From the NCBI RefSeq assembly GCF_900113705.1, contig NZ_FOQI01000008.1:62001-126000 (forward strand): a stretch of DNA of 64,000 nucleotides, read 5' to 3'. This document shows, piece after piece, positions 40,567 through 50,268 of this stretch (within the stretch, counting starts at the first letter, position 1; each line of letters opens with the position of its first letter). This stretch comes from Collimonas sp. OK307. GTDB lineage: Bacteria; Pseudomonadota; Gammaproteobacteria; Burkholderiales; Burkholderiaceae_D. Under the pieces are notes generated by a model. It ran no database searches. It was not told the origin of the DNA and saw only the letters and a program-made list of their open reading frames with translations. Made by a program: the position numbers and the translations under genes.

Positions 40567-40898
40567 TTCAAGTTTTATTGGAAGTGGTACCTGTCTGGTT
40601 CAGGTTTTATTGGTGACGATATCCCTAAGTGTTTGATTTATTTAAGAGGATATTTTTTGTGCTCTTCTACCAGTTTTAGCATTAGATGAATTCATCTGTA
40701 TTTTCTACCGACGCAGAAAAAATTTACACTGCCAGGAATTAGATTTTGAACCGTCTCAACACAAGTAAATTCGCGCCTATTCAGGTTTTATTTGTAAATT
40801 TCAAAGCTCAAACTGCTTCTTGTGACTCAGGTTTTATTGTGCAAAAATCGTAATTCAGGCTTTATTGTCGCAGTTCAGATTTTAATTGACTGGAACCA
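40567..40898 (-). repeat. Right transposon end with six TnsB-type sites
   Basis: Sites matching TTCAGGTTTTATTG lie at 40567-40580 (TTCAAGTTTTATTG), 40599-40613, 40780-40794, 40826-40840, 40854-40868 (TTCAGGCTTTATTG) and 40874-40888 (TTCAGATTTTAATTG). The last three are ~28 and 20 bp apart, dense as in the Tn7 right end. The outermost bases, reading inward, are TGGTTCCAGTCAATTAAA. Confidence 0.85.
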
Positions 40899-40903
40899 TC
40901 AGT
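40898..40903. repeat. Right target-site duplication (ATCAGT)
   Basis: Matches 705-710. The sequence after it (CCGACTGGGAGG) continues comEC in the frame left at 709. Confidence 0.9.
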
Positions 40904-42606
40904 CCGACTGGGAGGTATTCAATCGTACCGGTATCAGCCACCTTGTCGCCATTTCCGGCTTGCATATCACGATGATTGCCGGCATGTTCGCGGCCATCAT
41001 GGCGGCGTTGTGGCGCCGCTCCTTTTTCACCAAGGCGGCCTTGCCGTTGCTGCTGCCGGCGCAAAAGGTTGCCGCATTGAGCGGGGCGCTGGCGGCGCTC
41101 TGCTACGTGCTGCTGGCGGGATTCGGCATACCCGCGCAACGCACCTTATACATGTTGCTGACCGTCGCGCTGGCTTTGTGGAGTGGACGTATCACCAGCG
41201 TTTCGCATGTGTTGTGCGTCGCCCTAGCGGTGGTTTTGCTGATTGATCCCTGGGCGTTGTTATGGCCGGGATTCTGGCTGTCGTTTTGCGCCGTCGGCGT
41301 GATCCTGTACACCAGCGTCGGCCGTAGCCAGGCCGTGGCTGTAGAAGGGAAGTCACGCATCGCGCGCTTCCTGGACGTATTAAAAATGGCCGGCGCCACC
41401 CAATACGCAGTGACCATCGGCTTGCTGCCGTTGACGACATTACTGTTTGGTCGTGTGTCGTTGATCGGCCCGCTCGCCAATGCCCTGGCGATTCCTCTGG
41501 TCGGGCTGGTGGTCACGCCGCTGACGTTGTTTGCCAGCGTGCTGCCGGCGCCGTTGTCGACCTGGCTTTGGCGTGGCGCGCATGCGTTGATCGGGCAGCT
41601 GGCAGTTTTTTTGAACTGGTTAAGCGCTTTGCCGTTTGCTGTATGGCAAGCGGCGCTGCCGCAGCCATGGACTTTTGCATTGGCGCTGCTGGCCACGTTA
41701 TGGTTGCTGGCGCCGCGCGGATGGCCGTTGCGCTGGCTTGCGCTGGCCGGCTGGCTGCCTTTGCTGCTGGATAACGGCAGTCGTCCCGGGGCCGGTGAAA
41801 TGTGGGTTACGGCGCTGGATGTCGGCCAGGGAATGGCGGTATTGATAGAAACCGCTGATCACCGTTTGCTGTACGACAGCGGCCCCGCTTATTCTCCCGC
41901 ATCGGATGCCGGCAGCCGCGTCATTGTTCCTTATCTGAGAGCGCGCGGCATCACCGGACTGGATGCGCTGGTGGTATCGCATAACCACGATGATCATTCC
42001 GGCGGTGCGTTGTCGATCATGAATAACGTCAAGGTGAACACCGTGTATTCATCCCTGCCGCTGGATCATCCGATTGTCACCGCCGCGGCAGATCACCGGC
42101 GTTGCAATGACGGTCAAGACTGGCAATGGGGCGGTATGAAATTTGACATGCTGTATCCGGATCTCGATCACTATTCGGTGCAGGAAGCGGCGCAGGAAGC
42201 GTCGAAAAAACACAATCCCAATACGGACAGCTGCACCCTCAAGATAACCCATGGGGCACACGCCATTCTGTTACCGGGGGATCTGGAAACAGCGCAGGAA
42301 AGAAAACTGGTTGCCAGGCACGCCGGACAGCTGAAGGCCAACGTATTGTTAGCGCCTCATCATGGCAGCGGCACTTCGTCTACCGCCGCGTTCCTGGCGG
42401 CAGTCGATCCGCAAATCGCCATGTTCCAGGTCGGCTATCGCAACCGCTTCCGCCACCCGCAACGGCAAGTGCTGGAGCGCTACCAGGCTTTGGGGATTGA
42501 GGCCTTACGTAATGACCAGGATGGCGCAATCATGCTGAAATTCGGCGCTTCCATTGTCGCCGACACGTATCGTGAGCAGCACCGGCGCTATTGGTATGGC
42601 CGTTGA
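40904..42606 (+). pseudogene. comEC: comEC, 3' part (channel and MBL domains)
   Basis: The chromosomal remainder of ComEC. It begins SDWEVFNRTGISHLVAISG with the following LHITMIAGM, the conserved start of the competence channel domain, continues through several transmembrane helices, and ends with a metallo-beta-lactamase-like domain (WVTALDVGQGMAVLIETADH, YDSGPAY, VVSHNHDDHSGG, LLAPHHGSGTS). The open frame extends back into the transposon end to a GTG at 40822 (MTQVLLCKNRNSG), so a fusion fragment starting in transposon DNA could be made. Without the N-terminal part it is unlikely to import DNA. Confidence 0.93.
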
Positions 42607-42741
42607 CGGTGCAGGCGGTAGCAATGCGGTTCTGAGCGCCAGCTCTAAAATTCCCTTTGGAACATAGCTGTTTTGGGTTTTAAATGAGACCCCATCAAGA
42701 CAGGTCCGCTGTTTTATTTATGAAATACATGAAATAACCTT

Positions 42742-43545
42742 ATGCAACCGATTTTGCACTTCATTCACGGCAACAGCTTTCCGTCAGGAACTTATCGGCA
42801 GTTTCTGGAGTACCTGGGACACGATTACGACGTGCGCTCGCTCGACATCCACGCCCATAATCCAAAATATCCCGTCACCGACGGCTGGCCGGCTCTGGTG
42901 CAGGAATTGATTGATGAACTGGCGGCGCGTTATTCGCAGCCGGTGATCCTGGTCGGTCATTCGATGGGCGGCGGGCTGGCCTTGCTGGCGGCGCACCAGC
43001 GTCCTGACCTGGTCAGTTGCGTGGTGATGCTCGACACACCGGTAGTGGTCGGCTGGCGCGCCAGCTTGCTGCGCGGCGCGAAAGCGTTGGGACTGGATAA
43101 CCGGGTATCGCAAGCACGCTTCTCTGCCAAACGGCGCAATCTGTGGCCCAGTGCCGAGGCCGCCTATCAGCACTTCGCAGGCAAGCAGGTGTTTGCCAGC
43201 TGGGCGCCGGAAGTGTTGCGGGATTACATTACCTACGGGCTGGAAGAAGAGCAGGGCAACATGGTGTTGCGCTTTCGGCGCGATATTGAAACCGCTGTCT
43301 ACCGGACCTTGCCGCACGATATGGGCAACGTCCTGAAGGGCGGTTTTCCGGTGCCGATCGGTTTTGTCGGTGGCGTCGACTCGGTCGAATGCCGGCAGGC
43401 CGGCCTTGACGCGACCAAGCGCCTGGTAGGGAAATATTTCAGGCAAATCCCTGGCGGCCACCTGTTTCCAATGGAAACGCCGGAACTGGCAGCGGCCACC
43501 ACTCGTCAGATGATTCAATCCCTGTTGGCTTCCCGCACCGTTTAG
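42742..43545 (+). CDS. Alpha/beta hydrolase
   Basis: 267 aa with the hydrolase fold: FIHGNSFPSGTY (oxyanion region), VGHSMGGGLAL with the nucleophile Ser, and GGHLFPMETP with the catalytic His. Substrate unknown; esterases of this kind act on small acyl esters. No signal peptide. It follows comEC by 135 bp and stands alone before mrcA. Confidence 0.82.
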   Translation: MQPILHFIHGNSFPSGTYRQFLEYLGHDYDVRSLDIHAHNPKYPVTDGWPALVQELIDELAARYSQPVILVGHSMGGGLALLAAHQRPDLVSCVVMLDTPVVVGWRASLLRGAKALGLDNRVSQARFSAKRRNLWPSAEAAYQHFAGKQVFASWAPEVLRDYITYGLEEEQGNMVLRFRRDIETAVYRTLPHDMGNVLKGGFPVPIGFVGGVDSVECRQAGLDATKRLVGKYFRQIPGGHLFPMETPELAAATTRQMIQSLLASRTV

Positions 43546-43658
43546 GCAGCGGGTTTCCGGGTGGCGGATCGCTGATTAGTTAGTAACAAATAGTAGCCAT
43601 TCGAGGTCTGATGCCCGGCATGTTGTAGGATACAGGGCTATTTCCATCGAATATTGCT

Positions 43659-46091
43659 ATGTCATCAACACAGAAAACCAAGCAAGATACAAATAAGTCC
43701 CGCTCTGGCCAGATCGGGAAAAACGGCAAGGGCAGCGTGGCGCACGCGCTGTTGCTCACCATCGGCGGCCTGGTTGCTGCCGGCGTGGTTATCGGCGGCT
43801 TGCTGGTGACGTATGCGCTGGTAGTCATGACGCCACAATTGCCGGCGCTCGACGCGATCACCGACTATCGGCCGAAAGTGCCGCTGCGCATCTACACCGC
43901 CGACCATGTCTTGATCGGCGAGTTTGGCGAGGAACGGCGCAGCCTGGTCAAGCTGGACGATATTCCGGCGGACATGAAGAATGCGGTGCTGGCGATTGAA
44001 GATGCGCGCTTTTATCAGCATGGCGGCATCGATGTCATCGGCATTCTGCGTGCAGGCCTGACCGATATCATGCATGGCGGCGCTTCGCAAGGCGCCAGCA
44101 CCATCACCATGCAGGTAGCCCGCAATGTTTTCTTGTCGAGCGAAAAAACCTATTCGCGCAAGATCTATGAAATTCTGCTGGCCTACAAGATCGAGACAGC
44201 GCTGAGCAAGGATCAGATCCTTGAGGTCTACATGAATCAGATCTATCTGGGCCAGCGCTCCTTCGGTTTTGCCGCCGCGGCACGCACCTATTTCGGCAAG
44301 GACTTGAAAGACATCACCTTGGCCCAGGCAGCAATGCTGGCCGGATTGCCGAAAGCGCCTTCTGCCTACAATCCGGTGGTCAATCCGAAGCGCGCGCACG
44401 TACGCCAGCAATATATCCTGAAGCGTATGCTCGACCTCAAGTTTATCACCCAGGAACAGTACGATCAGGCGGTGAACGAAGACATCCAGGTCAAGACCAA
44501 GGGTAACAACTACAGCGTGCACGCCGAATACGCCATCGAAATGGTGCGCCAGATGTTGTACGCGCAATTCAAGGAAGACACCTACACCCGCGGCCTGAGC
44601 GTCATCACCACACTCAATGCTGCCGACCAACAGGCCGCGTATGACGCGGTGCGCAAGGGCGTCATGGATTACGACCGGCGCCACGGCTATCGCGGTCCGG
44701 AGGCAAGCATCGAGTTGCCGGCCCCTGGCGACGAGCGTGACCAGGCGATCGAAGACGCCTTGCAGGACAAACCAGACAATGACGACATCGTGCCGGCCGT
44801 GGTGTTGAGCGCCGACGCCAAGCAGGTGCAAGTGATGTTGCGCAACGATAATACGGTCACCATCAGCGGCGAGGGCTTGCGCCTTGCCACAGCTGCTTTG
44901 AGCCCGAAAGCCGGCAAGAATCTGCGGATTCAAAAAGGCTCCGTGATCCGCGTCATCAATACCGCCAAAGGCTGGCAAATCACGCAATTGCCGCAGGTCG
45001 AAGCCACCTTGGTATCGCTGACGCCGCAAAGCGGCGCTATCCGCGCACTGGTAGGCGGCTTCGATTTCAACCAGAATAAATTCAACCACGTGACCCAGGC
45101 CTGGCGTCAGCCCGGTTCGACATTCAAGCCATTCATCTATTCAGCTGCGCTGGAAAAGGGCTTCGGACCGGCATCCATCATTAACGACGCGCCGGTATCC
45201 TATCCCGGTGCCCCTGGCCAAGGTAACTGGGAGCCGAAGGATGACGACCAGCCAGACGGCCCGATGCCGCTGCGTACCGGCTTGCAACGGTCGAAGAATC
45301 TGATATCGATCCGTTTGCTGGATGCGATCGGCGTCAAATACGCGCAGGAATTCGTCACCAGCCATTTCGGCTTCGATATGGATAAAACCCCGCCTTATCT
45401 GCCGTTGGCTCTGGGTGCGGGACAAGTCACGCCGCTGCAACTGGTGGGCGCCTACGCGGTACTGGCGAATGGCGGTTACAAGGTGAATCCTTATCTGATC
45501 GCCCAGGTAACCGACTCACGCGGCGCCGTATTGACCAAGGTCGAACCGCAGATCGCCGGCCAGAATGCCACGCGGGTGCTGGATGCGCGTAACAGCTACA
45601 TCATGACCAGCCTGCTGCAATCGGTGGCGCAACGCGGCACCGGCGCCGGCACCAACGTACTGCACCGTACCGACCTGGCTGGTAAGACCGGTACCACCAA
45701 CGATGCCTTTGACGGCTGGTTTGCCGGCTATCAGAACAGCCTGGTGGCGGTGGCTTGGATGGGTTACGACCAGCCCAAGAGTCTGGGTAGCCGCGAGTTC
45801 GGCGCGCAGCTGGCATTGCCGATCTGGACCGAGTATATGGGGCGTGCCTTGCGTGGCGTGCCGAGCTACCAGATGCCTATGCCGGATGGCATCACTACCA
45901 TCAACAATGAGTTTTACTTCGATAATTTCACGCCGGGCAATGGCTTCATCGCTTCGCTTGGGCTGGGAGCAGGTGCTGCGGCCCCTGTCGAAATCGGCCC
46001 TGATGGATTACCGGTACCCGGACCTGTGACGCCGGTCACGCCGCAAGAGGATGAGAAGCAAAATATTCTCAAGTTGTTTGGCGGTCATTGA
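43659..46091 (+). CDS. mrcA: Penicillin-binding protein 1a
   Basis: 810 aa, bifunctional class A PBP. One N-terminal transmembrane segment (LLLTIGGLVAAGVVIGGLLV), the GT51 glycosyltransferase domain (AIEDARFYQHGGID, GASTITMQVARNVF) and the transpeptidase with SxxK in QPGSTFKPFIY, SKN in LQRSKNLISI and KTGT in LAGKTGTTND. An OB-like insert lies between the two. It polymerises and cross-links peptidoglycan. The C-terminal tail is Pro/Gly rich. A strong terminator follows at 46128. Confidence 0.95.
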   Translation: MSSTQKTKQDTNKSRSGQIGKNGKGSVAHALLLTIGGLVAAGVVIGGLLVTYALVVMTPQLPALDAITDYRPKVPLRIYTADHVLIGEFGEERRSLVKLDDIPADMKNAVLAIEDARFYQHGGIDVIGILRAGLTDIMHGGASQGASTITMQVARNVFLSSEKTYSRKIYEILLAYKIETALSKDQILEVYMNQIYLGQRSFGFAAAARTYFGKDLKDITLAQAAMLAGLPKAPSAYNPVVNPKRAHVRQQYILKRMLDLKFITQEQYDQAVNEDIQVKTKGNNYSVHAEYAIEMVRQMLYAQFKEDTYTRGLSVITTLNAADQQAAYDAVRKGVMDYDRRHGYRGPEASIELPAPGDERDQAIEDALQDKPDNDDIVPAVVLSADAKQVQVMLRNDNTVTISGEGLRLATAALSPKAGKNLRIQKGSVIRVINTAKGWQITQLPQVEATLVSLTPQSGAIRALVGGFDFNQNKFNHVTQAWRQPGSTFKPFIYSAALEKGFGPASIINDAPVSYPGAPGQGNWEPKDDDQPDGPMPLRTGLQRSKNLISIRLLDAIGVKYAQEFVTSHFGFDMDKTPPYLPLALGAGQVTPLQLVGAYAVLANGGYKVNPYLIAQVTDSRGAVLTKVEPQIAGQNATRVLDARNSYIMTSLLQSVAQRGTGAGTNVLHRTDLAGKTGTTNDAFDGWFAGYQNSLVAVAWMGYDQPKSLGSREFGAQLALPIWTEYMGRALRGVPSYQMPMPDGITTINNEFYFDNFTPGNGFIASLGLGAGAAAPVEIGPDGLPVPGPVTPVTPQEDEKQNILKLFGGH

Positions 46092-46127
46092 GGCGACACG
46101 AAGTCTGTAAGACAGTCTGAAAACAGA

Positions 46128-46163
46128 CCGGCAATACTCGTTAAGGGTATTGCCGGTTTTTTT
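46128..46163 (+). terminator. Rho-independent terminator after mrcA
   Basis: CCGGCAATAC and GTATTGCCGG form a perfect 10-bp stem with a 9-base loop, followed by seven T. Confidence 0.93.
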
Positions 46164-46335
46164 GTAAATTGGGCAGCGGTCATCAAAATATTTTTGATAT
46201 CGCATCGATAATCACGTAGTTTATTTGCCTAAAGGCAACTAAACTACGTGCATTTCTGCAAGCGTCAAATAGTTTTAATCCGTAGTGAAGAGCCGTCCCG
46301 GTAGTTAACCAACAGCTAGCCCGAAGGAAGATTCA

Positions 46336-48372
46336 ATGCCTCATGGTTTCCGTAACTTGCAAGGTATCCGGCGGTTCTCCGCGATACTGATGCTGTCGTT
46401 GTCCGTAATGAGCGGTATATGCGGTATTTGCGGTACAGCCGGGGCACAAACCCCGGCCAGCTTGCCCAGCGTTGCCAGTTTCTTCGAGCTTCCAACGCTG
46501 AGCAGCGCGCAGTTATCTCCCGATGGCCGTTACGTTGCGATGCTGGTGCCCCTCAAGGGCGGCTATGTGCGGCTTGGCGTGATGGATGTTGCTGAGCGTA
46601 TTCCGAAGGTAGTCGCGAGTTTCGACGACGCCGACGTCAGCGGATTCCATTGGATCAACAATAACAGGCTGGTGTTTGAAGCCGGAGACAGGTCGATCGG
46701 CGTTGGCGACCAGCATCAGGGCTCGGGCTTGTATGCAATCAATCGTGATGGTACTGAGTTCAGGCAGTTGGTAGAACGTTCTTTCCAGCTATTGGCGGCA
46801 CGTAGCAATAACGTACACGGCCCGTTGCCGGCAAATAATCTGTTCTACGCGACGATCAACGACTCGGACGAAATCTATCTCCTCCAATTTGACGTGACCT
46901 GGGGAAATGTCGCAAAAAGCCAGGCAGTAAGACCGGTAGGTTTGCTGCGCCTCAGTACCAAGACAGGTCGTTCCACCATGATTGAACGCCCCGGCGTGAC
47001 CACTGCCTGGCTGATAGACAGGAAAGGAGAGCCCCGTGTCGCCACCACGATCGATGGTGAAATGACGTCGGTGTTTTATCGGGATCCGGAGCAGAACCAA
47101 TGGCGCAAGCTAGCAGAGTTCAACGCTTATACCGGTGACGGATTCACCCCCTATTTTTTGAGTCCCGACGGTACGCTGTATGTCAGTGCACGCCACGGTA
47201 CCGACAAAGTGTCCTTATATCGTTATGACCTGAATAAAAAGAGTATTGATCCGGAGCCCGTGGTATCGCTCAAGGATTACGATTTTTCCGGAAGCATCGT
47301 TTATAACGATAAGAAAATCCTGGGTGTACGATTTGAAACCGACGCCGACGATACCAAATGGCTGACTCCGGAAATGCAGACGATACAAAAAGCGGTGAAT
47401 GATTTGCTGCCGTCGACGGTCAACCAGATCAGCGTTGCCTATCATCCGGAGACGTCGTATGTGTTGGTGCAATCGTTTTCCGATATCCAGCCGGCGGTAT
47501 ATTTTCTCTATGACAGTGCGGCGAAAAAACTGACGCTGCTCGGCAGCTCCATGCCGCGCGTCGATCCGCAGCAAATGTCGGCCAAGGATATGGTGCGATA
47601 TAAAGCGCGCGACGGCCTGGAAATCCCAGCCTATCTGACCATGCCGAAGAATGCTGGCAAGAAGAATTTGCCGCTGGTGGTGCTGGTGCATGGCGGGCCG
47701 TTTGTGCGTGGCGGCTCGTGGCGCTGGAATCGTCAGGTGCAGTTCCTGGCGTCGCGTGGTTATGCGGTGCTGGAGCCGGAATACCGGGGCAGCACCGGCT
47801 TCGGCTGGAAGCATTTCAGAGCTGGCTGGAAGCAATGGGGCCTGGCCATGCAGGACGATGTCGCCGATGGCGCCAAATGGGCGATCGCCCAAGGTATCGC
47901 CGATCCGAAACGGGTTTGCATCGCGGGCGCCAGCTACGGCGGTTATGCCACATTGATGGGTTTGATCAACGATCCCGGGCTGTATCGTTGCGGGATCGAA
48001 TGGGCCGGGGCGACCGACATCAACCTGCTGTATGACGTCAGCTGGAGCAACCTTTCCGTTGAATATCAGAAATACGGCATGCCGCTGCTGGTCGGCGACC
48101 AGGAGAAGGATGCGGCGCAACTGAAAGCTACCTCGCCGATAGTCAATGCTGCGCGCATCAAACAGCCGCTGTTAATGGCTTACGGCGGCTCCGATTTGAC
48201 GATCCCGGTGGTGCACGGAACCAAATTCCGCGATGCCGTCAAGGCGACCAATCCGAACGTCGAATGGATCGAATATCCGGAAGAAGGACATGGCTGGCGG
48301 CTGTTGAAAAACAATGTCGATTTCTGGACGCGTGTCGAGAAATTCCTGAATCAGCAGATCGGCAAACCATAA
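46336..48372 (+). CDS. S9 family prolyl oligopeptidase
   Basis: 678 aa. A signal peptide (LSLSVMSGICGICGTAGAQT) directs it to the periplasm. Residues ~40-400 form a beta-propeller, and the C-terminal ~270 residues an alpha/beta-hydrolase peptidase: HGGPFVRGGSW, GASYGGYATLMG with the active Ser, YGGSDLTIPV with the Asp, and EEGHGWRLL with the His. Such enzymes cleave short peptides, often after proline or with dipeptide release. Strong ribosome-binding site GAAGGAAG. Confidence 0.9.
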   Translation: MPHGFRNLQGIRRFSAILMLSLSVMSGICGICGTAGAQTPASLPSVASFFELPTLSSAQLSPDGRYVAMLVPLKGGYVRLGVMDVAERIPKVVASFDDADVSGFHWINNNRLVFEAGDRSIGVGDQHQGSGLYAINRDGTEFRQLVERSFQLLAARSNNVHGPLPANNLFYATINDSDEIYLLQFDVTWGNVAKSQAVRPVGLLRLSTKTGRSTMIERPGVTTAWLIDRKGEPRVATTIDGEMTSVFYRDPEQNQWRKLAEFNAYTGDGFTPYFLSPDGTLYVSARHGTDKVSLYRYDLNKKSIDPEPVVSLKDYDFSGSIVYNDKKILGVRFETDADDTKWLTPEMQTIQKAVNDLLPSTVNQISVAYHPETSYVLVQSFSDIQPAVYFLYDSAAKKLTLLGSSMPRVDPQQMSAKDMVRYKARDGLEIPAYLTMPKNAGKKNLPLVVLVHGGPFVRGGSWRWNRQVQFLASRGYAVLEPEYRGSTGFGWKHFRAGWKQWGLAMQDDVADGAKWAIAQGIADPKRVCIAGASYGGYATLMGLINDPGLYRCGIEWAGATDINLLYDVSWSNLSVEYQKYGMPLLVGDQEKDAAQLKATSPIVNAARIKQPLLMAYGGSDLTIPVVHGTKFRDAVKATNPNVEWIEYPEEGHGWRLLKNNVDFWTRVEKFLNQQIGKP

Positions 48373-48389
48373 TTTTGTAATTTTGTAGT

Positions 48390-50036
48390 CTAGATCGCCC
48401 AGGTACGCTGCAAAATCTGCTGCTGCAGATGCGCCGCCGCCAGGGTGCCGTAGACGCGCCCGCCCATCGCCTCGCTGCGGCTGGCGATAAACGCTTCCGC
48501 GATCGCCGCCGGCGCATGCTGCAACATCAAGGCGCCCTGGACCGTCAGCACCAGGCGCTGCACAAAGCGGCGCCCCAGCATCTCGCGCTGTTCCGCCGGG
48601 GTGGCCAGGTCCTTCAGCAAATCATCCAGCATGCTACGCAGGCCGGGATGATCGCGCGCCACCTCAGCCAGTTGCGCCAGCAGCAAACCAAAGCCGGCCG
48701 GCTCGCGCTCAATCGCGCGCAGCACGTCGAGGCACATCACATTGCCAGAACCTTCCCAGATCGAATTGACGGGTGCTTCCCGGTAGAAGCGCGCCATCGG
48801 TGCGGTTTCGACGTAGCCGTTGCCGCCCCAGATCTCCATGCATTCGCCGGCGAATTCCAGCGTCCGTTTGCAAATCCAGAATTTGGCGGCGGGGGTGACG
48901 ATGCGGCGCCAGGCGCGTTGCAGCGGATCGTCGGGCTGTTCGAAAGCGCTCGCCAGCTGCAACATCAGCAGCGTCGCCGCTTCGCTTTCCAGGGCCAGGT
49001 CGGACAACACGTTTTGCATCAGCGGCTGTTCTGCCAGGTGGCGGCCGAAAGCGCTGCGGTGGCGTGCATGATGCAGCGCTTGTACCAGCGCCTGGCGCAT
49101 CAGGCCGGCAGAGCCGATGACGCAATCGAGGCGCGTGTGGTTGGCCATTTCGATAATGGTCGGGATGCCGCGGCCTTCGTCGCCGACCATGATGCCGAAG
49201 GCATCCCGGAATTCCACCTCGCTGCTGGAATTGGAGCGATTGCCGAGTTTGTCTTTCAAACGCTGTATCTGCACCGGATTTTTACTGCCATCCGGCCGCC
49301 AGCGCGGTACGAAAAAGCAACTCAAGCCCATCTCGGTACGCGCCAGCACCATGTGCGCATCGCACATGGGCGCCGAGAAAAACCATTTGTGGCCGGTCAA
49401 CAGGTAACCGGCGCCGCGGCCGCTACCGCCGGTCAGCGGTGTGGCTGCGGTAGTGTTGCTGCGGACATCGGAGCCACCTTGTTTTTCTGTCATGCCCATG
49501 CCGATCAGCATCGAGCCTTTGTGATCCAGCGGAAGATCACGGCTATCATGTTCACATGACAAGAGTTTTGCCTGCAAGGCGGCAAATAACGCTGGTTCTT
49601 GCTGCAGCACCGGAATCGAGGCGAATGTCATGGTGGTAGGGCAAAGCGATCCCGCTTCCACCTGGGCGTGCAGGAAGTAACCAGCTGCCCGCGCCACATG
49701 GCTGCCGTTTTGCGGCTTGATCCAGGGCAGGGCGTGCAGGCCTTCGCGCCGCAGCAAGCCCAGCAAGGAATGCCAGGCCGGATGGAAATCGACGACATCG
49801 ACGCGATTGCCGAGGCGATCGAAGGTATTCAGTTCGGGTTGGTGGCGGTTGGCCAGCTCCGCCAACTGCCAGGTTTCCTTGCTGCCCAGCTCGGCGCCGT
49901 AGCGTGCCAGCTGGTCGGCGTGCCATTGTCCCTGCAGGCGCTTTACGCCAGCTTGCAGGATGGTATCGTCCAGGAATAGATTGTTGCCATACAGCTCAGG
50001 CACCTGATTCGTCACTTCATGGGTTGGCCCTTGCAT
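48390..50036 (-). CDS. aidB: AidB-like acyl-CoA dehydrogenase
   Basis: 548 aa from the ATG at 50034-50036, which has AGGAG upstream; the longer open frame is noise. Family motifs are GMTEKQGGSDVRSNTT, WFFSAPMCDAH and REAPVNSIWEGSGNVM followed by CLDVLRA, all typical of AidB and its isovaleryl-CoA-dehydrogenase-like relatives. AidB binds FAD and DNA and is part of the response to alkylation. The alternative is a catabolic acyl-CoA dehydrogenase; the AidB-type start (NQVPELYGNNLFLDD) and length favour AidB. Confidence 0.85.
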   Translation of the reverse strand: MQGPTHEVTNQVPELYGNNLFLDDTILQAGVKRLQGQWHADQLARYGAELGSKETWQLAELANRHQPELNTFDRLGNRVDVVDFHPAWHSLLGLLRREGLHALPWIKPQNGSHVARAAGYFLHAQVEAGSLCPTTMTFASIPVLQQEPALFAALQAKLLSCEHDSRDLPLDHKGSMLIGMGMTEKQGGSDVRSNTTAATPLTGGSGRGAGYLLTGHKWFFSAPMCDAHMVLARTEMGLSCFFVPRWRPDGSKNPVQIQRLKDKLGNRSNSSSEVEFRDAFGIMVGDEGRGIPTIIEMANHTRLDCVIGSAGLMRQALVQALHHARHRSAFGRHLAEQPLMQNVLSDLALESEAATLLMLQLASAFEQPDDPLQRAWRRIVTPAAKFWICKRTLEFAGECMEIWGGNGYVETAPMARFYREAPVNSIWEGSGNVMCLDVLRAIEREPAGFGLLLAQLAEVARDHPGLRSMLDDLLKDLATPAEQREMLGRRFVQRLVLTVQGALMLQHAPAAIAEAFIASRSEAMGGRVYGTLAAAHLQQQILQRTWAI

Positions 50037-50079
50037 GATTGATCTCCTGATATTGTTGGGCTGAGGCACTTGACGTTGT

Positions 50080-50165
50080 AGGGTGGGCACTGTGTGCCCG
50101 CACGTTTGCGTTATAACCTGAGTATAAGGCGGCGAGGCGCTGCGTGGGCACACGGTGCCCGCCCT
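50080..50165. repeat. REP-like extragenic inverted repeat
   Basis: GTAGGGTGGGCACTGTGTGC pairs imperfectly with GCACACGGTGCCCGCCCTGC at the other side of an ~45-bp centre. The same arms recur at 54725-54832. It lies between the divergent aidB and dnaX genes. Confidence 0.75.
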
Positions 50166-50268
50166 GCAAGGGCCGAATTTGGCCGCCAAGTTTAAAAACC
50201 GTGTTAACTTCGTCTGTCAGGTAAAATGCTGTTTGTATTTCACAACCTGCAGCCCATATTCGTCGCCT

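Larger units (their letters stand above)
711..40897. mobile_element. Tn7-like transposon (tnsA-tnsB-tnsC-tniQ) inserted in comEC
   Basis: The ~40.2-kb element is bounded by a direct repeat of ATCAGT and by imperfect inverted ends: reading inward, TGGTGACCGACATTTAAG at the left and TGGTTCCAGTCAATTAAA at the right, 18 of the first 26 positions identical. Both ends carry arrays of the same ~15-bp motif in opposite orientation. The core tns genes lie inside the element, with cargo on both sides, instead of at one end as in Tn7 itself. G+C content is visibly lower than in the flanks. No integrase, conjugation or phage structural gene is present, so movement probably depends on the Tns proteins alone. 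Cargo is dominated by predicted anti-phage genes, as is common for Tn7-like elements. Confidence 0.93.

Noticed and set aside
711-40897. Integrative conjugative element or prophage
   Set aside because: No integrase, relaxase, type IV secretion or phage structural gene; boundaries and ends are those of a Tn7-like element.
43665-45089. Long minus-strand open frame opposite mrcA (474 codons)
   Set aside because: Mirror frame of a G+C-rich gene; the plus strand encodes an unmistakable PBP1a.
48429-49559. Plus-strand open frame opposite aidB (376 codons), and similar frames at 47215-48120 and 56752-58251
   Set aside because: Antisense shadows of clear genes with low-complexity His/Arg/Gln-rich translations.
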